DNA of 64,000 nt from Gryllus longicercus. Its lineage: Eukaryota; Arthropoda; Insecta; Orthoptera; Gryllidae. The translations under genes and the position numbers were made by a program. Positions 37,501 to 48,446 of the stretch are shown one piece after another. The notes under the pieces were generated by a model. The model was not told the DNA's origin and ran no database searches. It saw only the letters and a program-made list of their open reading frames with translations. Position 1 is the stretch's first letter; the number at the start of each line of letters is the position of its first letter. The stretch lies in NCBI GenBank assembly GCA_038098605.1, contig JAZDUA010000008.1, forward strand, positions 2,178,001 to 2,242,000. The letters are read 5' to 3'.

Positions 37501-39088
37501 GGTGTTCCATGCAGCCTTGTAGCATGCCTGCACTCTACATCAGAACTGTGCTGCAGGACAGCATGGATTCACTAGCAGTAGGCTGATAATTAAGACTGGT
37601 TCACGTTGCGTCTGGTAATAATTTCATTACATGAGCAATAAAATCCTTTATTTTATTTTTATTTTTCTCATCAATTTTTGAAAGTTTTCTATTGGTAAAT
37701 TCTGATGGGAAATACTATGCTCTATTAATCTTTCCCCCTGCACGAAGTGAGAATTCACTTCAGTATAAAGAAAAGATACATTGTAAAAAGTGGATACATG
37801 AGGTAAGTTATTGAATGATTTGCTGTATGCACAATATAAAAGAAATGTTTCTAAACATCAGACTTGTGAACCAGTCAGAACTTCTTTCATGTAGCGTATA
37901 CATATTTTATTTCACAGCATGAATGCATTGATAAAGTATTAATCCGAGTGCACTAGTATGAAGAAGCACAGTGTTAAAAGAAATTAAAGGTGATAAAATA
38001 ATAGATAGTTCATTGCACTTGGAGAAATTAGTATAGTATTTCATTTCTAATATTTTAGAAACGACAACATCTACAAATGTTTTGGATTTGATTTTTGAGA
38101 AATTATATCATGATAATTTGGAGTGGTTTTACTTCAAAGATAGTTCTGACTTTTAATAAGATAATAAACAATAAATTTATTTTACAACTCCTTACACACA
38201 CAGCAACACTTACTATGTTTTTTATTTTTTTTTTAATACTGACAGACCACTGTAAATTCCAATTTGATATAATGTATTGAACATTTCTTTTAATCATATT
38301 GCATGTTTTTATCTTGAGTTTTATGCAATTTTTTCACATGTTGGAGATAGAATATGAAATAAGCAATATTCTGAAATTCATTTTGTGTGAAAGTGCATTC
38401 AAGGATTCACGATTCAGCCCCATCACCCGTGATGAATTCTCCAAGCTGCATGTGTCAGTGTCCATCTTGCGTCATTTCGAGGATGGTGTTGACTATTTGG
38501 ACTGGGAAGTGGGTGTCCATGGAATTCGGATAGAATTCCATAACGAGAAGGGCAGCAAGAGAACTGCCACGTATTTACCTGAAGTTGCTCCAGAGCAAGG
38601 CATGTATATTCGGATAAGTCAAGAAAATATATTATTTATTTCACTCAATAAGGGAGAATATAACACTTTTTTACAATATAACACTTATTTAATAAATGAA
38701 TTTAAAAGTTTGATAGCAATAAAAAATGAAGTGAATCTTAATTTTGTGACTCATAATTATAGTAACTTATAATTATTATAACATTAAATTCTAACAATGT
38801 AATGTTTGATGATTTACATTAGATGTGAAGCAACATTTTCAATTTTGAAACACTATGCTTTTTGTGTATCATAAGAAAAGTGTAGGATGATGCAGCATGT
38901 CCCACTATTTGTTTTTCTCAGGCTGGGACCAGATCCAGACAATAGATTCCTTGCTGCGCAAGGGTGGATACAAAGGTTCTGTGACACCTGATATTAGACG
39001 TGCCATCAAGTTAACCCGTTACCAGAGTGAGAAGATCTCTGTGAGTTATCAGGATTATCTAAATCATTGGCGTAATCGGCGCTGCTAG
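34318..39088 (+). CDS. AMMECR1: AMMECR1-domain protein, four coding exons, 229 aa
   Basis: Joined exons 34,318-34,523, 35,430-35,540, 38,394-38,599 and 38,922-39,088 (690 nt) keep one frame. The N-terminus MAAGCCGTKKQKL matches vertebrate AMMECR1 almost exactly. EMCFFCFDVLYCHL opens the AMMECR1 domain, the family signature LRGCIGTF is at residues 83-90, and DYLDWEVGVHGIRIEF and LLRKGGY follow. The start ATG has a good context (AAG before, G after) and an upstream in-frame stop. Human AMMECR1 is longer because of a low-complexity N-terminal insert. The domain is conserved from archaea to animals; its biochemical role is unsettled, and loss in humans is linked to midface hypoplasia and elliptocytosis. 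Introns are 906, 2,853 and 322 bp. The gene converges with the TMEM126-like gene. Confidence 0.93.
35430..35540 (+). CDS. AMMECR1: AMMECR1 coding exon 2
   Basis: Preceded by TTTTCAG and followed by GTGAGC. It encodes YPLFVTWKIGKDRRLRGCIG and on to LREYAVT, including the family signature. It begins by completing Tyr69 and ends with AG of Ser106. Confidence 0.95.
38394..38599 (+). CDS. AMMECR1: AMMECR1 coding exon 3 (GC donor)
   Basis: Acceptor GTGTGAAAG, then TGCATTCAAGGAT (AFKDSRF). The exon ends at GAGCAAG|GCATGT. Family alignment demands Gln-Gly-Trp across the junction, which only works if the donor is GC rather than GT; the nearby GT at 38,604 gives the wrong frame. Confidence 0.9.
38922..39088 (+). 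CDS. AMMECR1: AMMECR1 coding exon 4 with TAG stop
   Basis: Acceptor TTTTTCTCAG. It encodes WDQIQTIDSLLRKGGYKGSV, then IKLTRYQSEKISVSYQDYLN and HWRNRRC, then TAG at 39,086-39,088. The SYQDY segment corresponds to SYAEY of the vertebrate proteins, so the domain is complete at this stop. Confidence 0.92.
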
Positions 39089-39469
39089 CAGATACTGTGG
39101 GGCCCTCCTGGCCCCAGCAGTGGTGCAGTGGTGTGGACTGCACCACCTCAAACAATGACTCTGCACCATCAGACTCAGTCACAGACTCCTCCCTTAGTAT
39201 TGCCACAAGCACCGCCACCAATGTTGCATCCGCAGTTTCCAACGCCGTCAACGTCATACGTGCCACAGTCGTTCATCTTGAACCATCACCAGCCTCCTCT
39301 TCATCAGGTCCCTCCCCCGTCGTCTGTCGTGCACTGGTGGGACCAGACGACTCCCGGGCCCTCGACCCTGTACCATCTACCACCTTGCCAAAACAACCAG
39401 GATGTTTCGAACGCTTCTGCCAGTTTTGGTGGACACTACACTCATCATCAAGTTAGGAAGCGCAAATGA
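39089..39469 (+). other. in-frame 126-codon extension behind the AMMECR1 stop
   Basis: Directly after the TAG the same frame stays open for 126 codons to a TGA at 39,467-39,469. The product is rich in Pro, Gln, His, Ser and Thr (for example APPQTMTLHHQTQSQTPP) and ends HHQVRKRK, a basic tail that could be a nuclear localisation signal. Proline is encoded by CCA, CCT, CCC and CCG alike, as in a protein-coding low-complexity region rather than a DNA-level repeat. Against this, the +1 frame is also open for 119 codons and the opposite strand for 86, because the stretch is poor in T and A runs. It may be reached by readthrough (TAG followed by CAG) or by splicing out 39,041-39,091. Confidence 0.5.
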
Positions 39470-42400
39470 TGATGGGCTTTCCTTTCCTTAGGAAATGCTA
39501 TAAATTTCCTTGTCCCAACCTGCCTTATTTCTGCAATTGCATTGTATGTGGGCAGTGTCCAGGATAACATAGCACATAGCAACCCTTTACAAGTGTCTAC
39601 TTCCTGATTTTCACTGCCTTTAATCCCTTCAAATCCAACATTGTGGCAGCTCATTCTGTAGTTATGAAGAGGTTTCTGTGACCATCTCTGTTGTGAAGTT
39701 ATTGGTCCCATGATTCATACGTACAATTTTCCTTCCTACAGAGACTTGTCCTTGAAGTAATCATAATACAGTAAAAACTGTGACTGATCTCACTGTGGTT
39801 TATAATTGATGTGCTTACATTATTAATATAATCTGAAGTTCTGTGGAGCCACCTGTGAAGCTATTAGAAGGAATACGATATCTCTTTTATCTCAACAAAT
39901 GTTTTGATGGTTAATGTTCTCTTATAATGCATAGTAGTTTGACAAAAACTACAAACTTGTTTTAAAGCTGTATAAAAAGCGGCCTTAGTATGAGTTTCAT
40001 GCAAGGAAATCTGCGATGGATACTTCAAGAACATATTTCATTAGGAATACAAATGTGATGAAGTGATAGTGTTTTTCTGTTTGTCTCAAGAGGATGGTTC
40101 ATGTAGTAAGAATAACCCCTGTTCACTGCCATTGAATGAAGTGCTTGTTGTTGGTTAATTGGAAAGGAAACGTCATATGTAAATGACAGTTTCGTTCATC
40201 GCAGTTCCTCTGCATTCAACAAGTTCTTTGCATGGAGGAATCGTTCTACGGTGGCTACATGAATTTCTGTCAGGAGGATGATCAGCAAAGCCAATACGGA
40301 AATGAAATAGCTTAAATAAAAAGTAAAATTATATCAATATTAGAGCATAAAGTAATTTCATAGATGAGCGTTTTCAAGTAATGAAAACTATTTTTAGTCC
40401 CGAGCCAAACTCCTTTTGAAGTATGGAGGATAAATGTTTATTCTGCACGTCTTTCAGTCATGTGACTTGCTCAGGAATAGGGGCTGTTCCGTTGCTATAT
40501 GCCTGTGTTGTGACTGACATTTGAGCTCTATCATTTTGGTATTGGAAATGAGTAGTTTCCAATCACAGTTTTGTTACATTGTAATCAGTTATTTTATTGA
40601 TATTATAATTACTAATTGTCATGGAACATGTGCAGTAATCAGAAGAATGCAATAGTATTCTTGGAATTACCAGAAAAGAACATTTTGTAGGCAAAGTTTT
40701 TTTCTTACATGGTAATATAGATGCTTGTTTCCGGTAACATTTTGTTAGATATTCTGTTTTAGTGAAAAACTAATTTTGCAGATTGATTTAGTGTTATCCT
40801 TTGGTGCACAATAATGAACATATGTGGGACAAAATACATGTGTAGATGTTAGTGATATTTTTCACATTTTCAATACTAGAACTAGTATATTTGTTTGCTC
40901 TTAGTCGGTTGTTGGCTCGTATTCTGAATAATGGTTATAAGTACTGTTGCTGATACAAATTAGAAAGAAGGATCTGTGTAGTATATTGTCATGTTACATT
41001 GATCTGGATTTTACATGCAAGCTTTGCAGTTTGTATGTTGTATGAATCTAGAATAATGATGTCCTGAAAGGGAATAATTATATGGTCAGTCATAAACATA
41101 CATGTACTGTGCATGGTGCAACAGATTGTGTGATTATATACAGGGCTTCTTTCTTTGAATTAATGTTAATTTAGTGTTTTGTTCCATAGTGAAACACTGA
41201 AGGCCTTAATGTTATGCTTTAAAGAACAAAAAAGCAGTGAAATGTTTTTGTGTTGTGTGATACGGTTTATAAGAATTGGTATTGATGCAATTTGAGAATA
41301 TATCTATTGATTATAGGAAATAATCAAAGTGAAATGTAAAGTAATGTATTTTCGATTGTCCAGCAAAAGTTGACATATGTCAGACAAAAAGTGCTTAAGT
41401 ATTTCTATTGATTTATGATTGGTTATGTTCTTTTCATGTACATTGTGGCATAATGGTTTTCATTTCCTCTTGTTAATTTTAGTCATGTTTCAGCTTGTAG
41501 AAATTTATATACTACATAAATGATTAATGGTTTTTGTGGTGTTAGTTGTTGGACACACTAATTTTAGTAATGTTGCATTTGTAATTAAAGGAATGCTTTG
41601 TAGAGTTGTTGAAAGACACAGTAATTATTGTTCCCATTGAAAATTTTGTCAAAATGGTGTGTTGTATGTAAACATAGATTAAGTGATAGATTGCATAGAT
41701 ATTGCTATCCTGATAAAATGGAATGTTTTGCTTGAGCTGTTTTCTGTTCTCTGTGCTATTACATGTAAGATATGTCAGCACTTGCTGGTCTCAACCAAAA
41801 AAACAACATATTTTGCAAAATGTTCATAAAAATTTACAAAATTTGATTAAACATGTATTTTATGATCAAAGATAATGACTGTTAAATAAATGTGACATAT
41901 CCATTGTACCATTGAACGAGAAGTCTGTGTTTTCATTTTGTAGTGTTTATGTTGTGTGAACAAAGAACGGTACAGTTATTGTACTTCCATGTATATTGGC
42001 CAATACAGTTATTGGGCTCATGGCTCACTACACTTTAAAGGCAAATGATTGTTTTAATATCTGTTTACTTGATAAATCTGAATCGCAGCATGCCAAATAT
42101 ACTGGGTTCTGTGCATTCAGAAATTAATTTCATGTGTTTAGCTGCTTAGAACTGTTTGTTGTAATAAATTGTGAGATGTTTGTAAAAGTAAACTGAAAGA
42201 AAGATTTACCATTGTCTTCAAATGAAGAACATAATGCCACAGTTATCCAACTAGACATGTTATAAACAAAGGTGTTCTGCTGTTATAAACAATCTAGCCG
42301 GGGAAATGTGCATTTTGTCTTCCAAAATATGTATTGTGAAGAGTTTGTATTGAATGCAGCTGGCTGTACTTAGGGGAAATATTAAATTGGTATATTTATT

Positions 42401-44040
42401 CACATATTTCATTTTATAAGTGTTACACATCGGTTGGCTCAATACAATTGTCTCAATATCAATATTCAAAACTAACCCTTGGGCTTGGCTAAGTTTAAGT
42501 TAAGAATTTTATTTTGAGAAAACCATGGTAGACATCTTATCAATGAATGTGAGTTAGTATGATGTAAAAGATTTGTTTTCCATATATTGGGCACTTTGGT
42601 CTGACACCATGTTAAGTAAAAATTGTGGATTTATTGTTCTTTTGGTTATTCTGTACGGTGCAAGTGAAAAAAGGTTTAGTAAATGACCGACTTTGCATTG
42701 GTCATCCTTAGCCCTATAGTAGTTGTTTAAACAAAAATGTAAAGGCTTACTGAAATTTTGCTGCCTTGAGTGATTTATTATAGCTATAGCTTTTATTTCA
42801 GGTGCTAAAACAATATTGTTTGTGAAAATTGACTTTGCATTTAATGTCATGGTGTGGATTTGCTATTACATGATTATGGAGAACTTGTTACTACACCAAT
42901 TTTTAGTACTTAGTTCTAGCACAAATCCTCTTTTATATGCATTTTAATCGATCAAAAGTACAGACTTACCCTGAAAGGTTCTCTACTGGGCATTTGACAT
43001 AGCATGTGTAAGCAATTATTTCATTTGCTCAATGATCATTGGACTTGAAAAAAGTCCTATTTTATCGTCCCCCTCATTTGAATATGATTCTGAAACACTA
43101 ATCTAGATTTTCCTCCATTTCAACTAGACCTTTAATTGCACATGCTACGCAAGTTACTGTGAAATGTTCATTGGAGTATCAATCTCACTATTAAATAGTT
43201 GGCCATGATTAATTATTAATCATTGGTAATAAGATAGACACATTGAATCTGATTGGTATAATTTTTCCTGTATTCTGTACGTGTAGCTTACCGTCCTTGT
43301 CATTTGTGGAAATGTTTGCAAATACAATATACCTGCTTTTTATTCTCTTAACATGACACGTGTCTAATCACTGAACTCTTTAATTCCACTAGCTACATGC
43401 TGTATTACATGCTTGATTTTCCAGTCAAGTGGTCTCCTTCCCCAGACGTCATTCTTATTGCAGTACAAAAATTGGAAGTGCATTCAAATGCTTTAAATTA
43501 ATAACATACCAGCACCACTGAGATAATGTGCATTCTATGCTAGTTAAGTAAATCAACATAGGAAGTAATTTCAAGTACAAACCATCATTATACTAGTGAA
43601 GTGAAGTGGTGGCTTATGGTATGGTACAATATTATATACGTATAAGGCAGCAAATTGTAAAGTGTAAAAGAAATAAGTTTCAAACAAAGGCTAGAAATCG
43701 TATGTACTTGCAAATCAAAACAAAAACCAAGGGTGTACATTATCTGAGTTATGTTGGTTTCATGCTTTGTTACAAACTCCTTCAATGTAGCTCACAAACT
43801 GTAACTACTAAGGAACAGCCCATTAACTTTCTTATATATATATGGCAGCATATTTTATACACTATATGTAGTGGGGTCAAATATATATATTGTGCCTAGT
43901 TGTGGTTTCAACTGTTGTAGGGGGAGGCCACATACTTGAATGGATGGTCAGTAGACAAACATTACAAATAATCACGTGACACTTTCTAAATATAATAGTA
44001 ACGGAATTCATGGATAAATAAATACCAGATTTTTAAAACT
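39470..44040 (+). other. probable long 3' UTR of AMMECR1
   Basis: About 4.5 kb of T-rich DNA without coding frames, tandem repeats or recognisable transposons, a marked contrast to the repeat-laden flanks. AATAAA signals lie at 40,315, 41,885 and 44,017. The last is followed within 35 bp by the TMEM126 polyadenylation signal on the other strand. That the transcript uses the distal site is inference. Confidence 0.4.
44017..44022 (+). terminator. AATAAA polyadenylation signal, + strand (AMMECR1 distal)
   Basis: AATAAA within GATAAATAAATACC. It is the last candidate before the convergent gene. Confidence 0.4.
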
Positions 44041-44049
44041 ATTTTGGCT

Positions 44050-44055
44050 TTTATT
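44050..44055 (-). terminator. AATAAA polyadenylation signal of the TMEM126-like gene
   Basis: Minus-strand GAAATAAAAGCC, about 84 bp beyond the stop codon. No other AATAAA lies between. Confidence 0.55.
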
Positions 44056-44138
44056 TCAACCTCATCCATCTCTCTTCTTTTGCTACAGCACAGTTTAAAG
44101 ATGTACTTCAAAAAACATTCAAATAAACTAATATTAAA

Positions 44139-44357
44139 CTATGGCAAAGTCTCTTTCTCTATTCGAAGTAATTTTATTCTGATCTTCTGCATTGATTTTT
44201 CTTCACAGTGAGCAAGTCCCAAAGCAAAGAAGGCTTGGCAGGCACACATTAGAAATAAAATGTTTCCAATTGGTCGTGTCAATTTTTGCCATAATTTTAA
44301 ATGTTCCAAAGGTTTTGTGATGGGTGGTAAGTTATAGGTGTAATGTCTTGTGGCAAA
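44139..44357 (-). CDS. TMEM126-like coding exon 4
   Basis: Acceptor TTTCATTTCTAG. It encodes FATRHYTYNLPPITKP, a membrane segment GNILFLMCACQAFFALGLAH and a basic tail ending KETLP, then TAG. Confidence 0.86.
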   Translation of the reverse strand, partial: FATRHYTYNLPPITKPLEHLKLWQKLTRPIGNILFLMCACQAFFALGLAHCEEKSMQKIRIKLLRIEKETLP

Positions 44358-45042
44358 CTAGAAATGAAACTTTCAATCAGTAACTCAAAAAGGTAATGCT
44401 ATTTAACAAACAAACTTCCTACTTGCCATAAATCCTGAGAGAGGAGCAAGGATTGCTGGAAGTACAGTGGATATAAGTACTTGAAGACTTGCAGAACGCA
44501 TCTGAACGCACACTGGGCATGCAGTCCTCTCAATGATGATGTCATTTGAAACTTCCTACAATAAAGATCTTACTGCTTACAAAACCCAATACATTTATTC
44601 TTTTATTTGTTAAACAGTTCATTACCTGCTGATGAATTAATGCAGAAAGCACAGTTGGCAAAGCCACAATAGGTAAATAAGAAGAAAATCTACCAAACTC
44701 ATGAAGATGAAGTTTAGTTCGATAATGATTATTAATATAAATACCACAAAATGCACTGGTCACACTCAGTAATCCAATACCATATCGGAACGGCCAACTA
44801 GATGGAAGGATTGCTACATGTCAATGACAGTCACAATTTCTACACAATATTTTAAGCTATATGTTTATAAACGAAAAAAAATAACTTAACTCATAAATAG
44901 TACAAAATATTTTTTTAAATTCTTACACGTCTTTCTCTGGAGTCCAATTCATTATTAATTGCCATTGACGATTTATTGCCTCTTGTTCGGTGAGCCTTAC
45001 AGCTCCTTCTGGTATGGTGCCCTTTGCTTTATGCACCGACAT
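44139..45042 (-). CDS. TMEM126A: TMEM126-family mitochondrial membrane protein, four exons, 211 aa
   Basis: Exons 45,042-44,927, 44,797-44,626, 44,555-44,427 and 44,357-44,139 (636 nt) join in one frame. Recognised from WPFRYGIGLLSVTSAFCGIY, then YLPIVALPTVLSALIHQQ, TACPVCVQMRSASLQ and FATRHYTYNLP, which follow the order of TMEM126 proteins (human TMEM126A is 195 aa). About four hydrophobic segments: residues 43-60, 75-92, 120-139 and 168-190. In vertebrates TMEM126A/B act in the mitochondrial inner membrane in assembly of respiratory complex I; the same role is inferred here. Whether this is the A or B type cannot be told, and insects may have a single ancestral form. It converges with AMMECR1 and diverges from the dlg1-like exon. 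Confidence 0.85.
44427..44555 (-). CDS. TMEM126-like coding exon 3 (GC donor)
   Basis: Acceptor TTTATTGTAG. It encodes 43 residues, EVSNDIIIERTACPVCVQMR through APLSGFM. It ends at TTATG|GCAAGT, the standard GC-donor consensus. Joining there gives GFM-FATRHY in phase 0, as the family requires. Confidence 0.85.
44626..44797 (-). CDS. TMEM126-like coding exon 2
   Basis: Acceptor CCTTCCATCTAG. It encodes WPFRYGIGLLSVTSAFCGIY through ALIHQQ, and the donor is CAG|GTAATG. It carries the first two membrane segments. Confidence 0.87.
44927..45042 (-). CDS. TMEM126-like coding exon 1
   Basis: Starts ATGTCGGTGCATAAAGC. It encodes MSVHKAKGTIPEGAVRLTEQ and on to NWTPEKD plus two bases of Val39. The donor is ACGT|GTAAGA. 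A second ATG in another frame (MAINNELD) was rejected because it does not splice in frame to exon 2. Confidence 0.8.
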
Positions 45043-45754
45043 ATTATAACAATATTATTTTATTATAATATTAACCTAAAACGGCATATAAGACGTTTTT
45101 ATACACTGTACATTAATATCAGAATTTTAAATATTCTATGTATAAAAGTCAACGTCAACTATTTATTAAAAAATGCGGCCATCAAAACAACACTAGTTGA
45201 AAATTCTCGAAGTTCAATTTTAAACTCGTGAACATAAAAAAATATTCCACACCATTCTCCTCCCTTCTATTACTACTACACTCTCATTCAACAACAAGCA
45301 TGGAATAAACGAGTAAGAGCGAAGGGTTCACAGAATGTGCATATGGTGGATTCGAATTGGTTATTAGAATCTCTCAGAGCTCTCGACACGCTCGTGGATT
45401 CAACATCCTTGGAGAGTTCCACATCGTGTGACGTCTATACTCCACATCGACCAATCACATCAGTCGTCAGACGGGACACCAGCTGCGAAAGTTGCGGGAC
45501 GCCATATTGTGTGGGTTGTGGATGTTTATGTTCGGAAGTGTTGCGGTTTTAATGTTGCTCTGCGGTCTTGTATCGTGCGTACTTGAATAAGAGTGAATTG
45601 TGTACCACGACTGCTTATTACGTACATCATATCAAAGTTTAGAAGACAGTGTGTCAGCATTTCCTTCGTTCTGCTGCTTATATCGGAATCACTGTTGAAG
45701 GGACTTGCTCACCAGGATCTTTAACTCTGAAGACGCCTTTGAAATTGATCAAGA
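45043..45754. promoter_or_regulatory. bidirectional promoter region (TMEM126-like / dlg1-like)
   Basis: The start codons on opposite strands are 713 bp apart. The right half, about 45,330-45,560, is GC- and CpG-richer than its surroundings and contains CGGGACGCCATATTG, which resembles a YY1-type element. No TATA box is evident. About 200 bp before the + strand start codon would be 5' UTR. Confidence 0.5.
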
Positions 45755-45773
45755 ATGCCTGTTCGTAAACAAG
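45755..45773 (+). CDS. dlg1: first coding exon of a Discs-large (dlg1) type gene
   Basis: ATGCCTGTTCGTAAACAAG encodes MPVRKQ plus one base. MPVRKQ is the exact start of human DLG1 (SAP97, followed by D), and the Drosophila L27-containing isoform starts MPVKKQE. The exon would end CAAG|GTGGTA, leaving G for a following Glu or Asp codon. A stronger-looking donor 3 bp on (GTG|GTAAGA) would insert Gly instead. The protein is a membrane-associated guanylate kinase scaffold of septate junctions and synapses with L27, PDZ, SH3 and GK domains; none of these is in the window. Identification rests on six residues plus a plausible start site, so it stays tentative. Confidence 0.55.
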
Positions 45774-48098
45774 GTGGTAAGATCAAATTACTTAGTGCTA
45801 GGTGTTGGTTGGTTGTTGTGGCTTGTGGTCTAATTCATATATTTTTTTCTTGTGGAGGCGTTGGAGTTTCTCTCGTGTAAATGTCTTAGGGTGTCATCTG
45901 TCAGATTCTTGTGTTTAGACATTCGTTCCCACCGGCATATGAGCCAATCCACTGAATGTAGTGAGAAATACTGACTCATAACCGATCAGAACAACATTTT
46001 TCACTACTTTTTGCGTGCTGTCATATAATGACAATTCCGTTGAAACATTTTCAATTAATATCGAGAAACTTTATCTAATACCTTTTGCTTATCGTTCGTA
46101 GATACGATTGATTTTCACTTTATGTTTTCGAAAATATAATTTGAAAAATATGGTGTGTTGTTACTTAGAATGCATGTGCTCCAACGGTTAGCCTCAGCTT
46201 AATTCGCAAGTGTGCAACGTGCGCTCTCCGTGCTCCTGACCCGGTGAATTTCATATAATATGAATCATGTAGGTTGTGGGACATGCGTTATGTGTATTAG
46301 TGATAAATGAAATAGTTTCACATATCTGTCATTTTGTGCCACCACGTGAGGTAATATACGTGGTTATGGTTAGATTCATTAGGCGACTTAAGCTTATAAA
46401 TTCATGTAATTCTGGTCTTATGTGTAAAATACTGATTGTGAACCAAACCTGCACGTTTCATCAGATATGTTAATTACATTGTATTGCATTGATCAAACCA
46501 TTTCAATTAGATAATTTCGACTTCAGCATTTCAATCCGAATCCCGTCATACCTGCGTAGAAACGTTTATTTCAAATCTGGGGCGAGCACCCATTTTCATA
46601 AATTTATGTTCGTAATTTCGACTTCTTACTTTGTATTTTGCTACTGTAATTGTCACGCATAGACACTACTTACTAATCAGTTTGCTTGATCCGGATATCT
46701 GTTATGGATCGTTCTTTCAGGACGTTGGAGGTGTTTTTAATTTCAGCAGAGGGGTAAATTATTTTAGCTTACATGCTAAGAATAGATTTGGATTTGTTGG
46801 TGTTTAATGGATACTATTAAAATGACACCGCTCATTGATTAAAAATAGTTTGTTACCCCGTGTTTCCGTTAAATTTGGTTTCTTCTTTGATTTCATTTTT
46901 TCCCCTTGATTTTTGTGAAGAAAAAAAATAGGGTTTCCTCTGCCTGTGATTGTAATAAAAAATATTATCAAATGAGAAAGGAGTTTGGAAAACTCAAGGC
47001 GATAGGCACTCCAAAATGAAATGTGTGTGTGCGTGTGGGTAACTTATAGACCGCGTTTGTTTTCGAAGGGAAATAGAAATTAGTACAAGTACAGTGGAGA
47101 AAACATCCCTCAAAATTATGTTACTACAACTTCGGAAACACGTTCTTGTTCCGTAAAAAATATAAATACAATGTTAAAAGTTATAATTTCGGGAAAGTAT
47201 TTTTGTATTTAATTTATTTAACGTTAGAAAAACCTGTCAGTGGCGCAAGGGGAAGGACAATCTGTGCAAGTTTTCTCGAGTTTCATAATCTCGTGGCTCT
47301 TTTACTATGCCATGTTGGATGATGCGTATCAAGAGCGTTTTTAGTTAAATTTAATGACAAGAAATACTTGCTCCCGTGTATTAGAAAGCGGGATCGGTAA
47401 ACACACTACGGATTTTGGCTCTTACCTCTTGCTATTGTTGCTGTTAATTTTGTGCTATGAGGAAAACGAGGCAATTGCTGTTTCAGACATGGCATTGTAG
47501 TGTATAATCTTCATTAGTCGTGAGACAAATCGTGTCATCATTCAGAGCATCGTAAATTAATAAATAATAGAAGTGAGAAGATAATCAGAATGTTTTTTGA
47601 AATGTGCATAAATAAATTCACTGTTCATCTTCTACAATTTTTTAAATAAGTTTTTCAATTTTTGGGAGGAACGTTCCGTTAATTTAAGAAATGGCCACTT
47701 GGGATCCTTTTTTCCTTTTGACAGCTTTAAGGATGTGAACAATATTGTCGCCTCGGGTAGCAAAGCGTTTGCAGGATCTCCCGACTGACGTATTTCCGAG
47801 AAAATCGCCAGCAACGTTGGAAACGCCGATTTACTACCACTTATGCTAGGAAGGTTTAAAGGGTGCTGGAGTAATGCGTAAGCTGATTAAATCACATGTG
47901 TAGGGTCACAGCCTCTATTACAGTCGGCCATGGTAGAACCCATACTGCATGTCGGCAGCCAGTTGATTTTAAAACAAAATTTTATATTAGTCCGTGTATG
48001 CGAAATATATTTTAATATTACATTTTTAAATCGCAAAATAATGTTGTAATTTATTTTCATAATTGTTATTACACATGTTTAATATTGAAATATTTTAA

Positions 48099-48446
48099 GG
48101 GTCCCCTTAGCTTGATCATGTTTAGGGTTTCTAATTAGGGTATTAATTCGGTCGGCGCTGAATGGTTAGCCAGTTACTTGAATTTGTACACTGCATTTGT
48201 GCTAGCTCTTGTATGTTTGCAGCAAATGAAGATACAGGCGCGTTGGAAATTAAAACTGCTTCAAAAGCTCGTTTTACGTACCCACAACTAGACTCTCACT
48301 GTGAGTTGTGTGCTACCCGTCTCGTCTGCTGTGGGAACTGTTCAACCGACTTCTTTCACGTGGCGACTGAGGAATAGAGTAGTTCAGCAAACGATCAGGG
48401 TTGTGTAATAATGCATAAATAGACCAAGCTCATGCTTAGGGGACCC
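48099..48446. mobile_element. MITE candidate, 348 bp
   Basis: The left end GGGTCCCCTTAGCTTGATCA and the inverted right end GGGTCCCCTAAGCATGAGCT match at 18 of 22 positions. A related end (TGGTCATGCTTAGGGATCC) recurs at 48,603-48,621. No convincing target duplication was seen. Confidence 0.4.

Noticed and set aside
39097..39456. 119-codon frame overlapping the AMMECR1 extension in another frame
   Set aside because: Ser/Thr/Ala-rich shadow. The frame continuous with the conserved domain is the better candidate, although this openness weakens that case.
44920..44970. Alternative TMEM126 start at MAINNELD
   Set aside because: Its frame does not join exon 2 at the available acceptor. The MSVHKAKG frame does, and it gives the family-like segment before WPFRYG.
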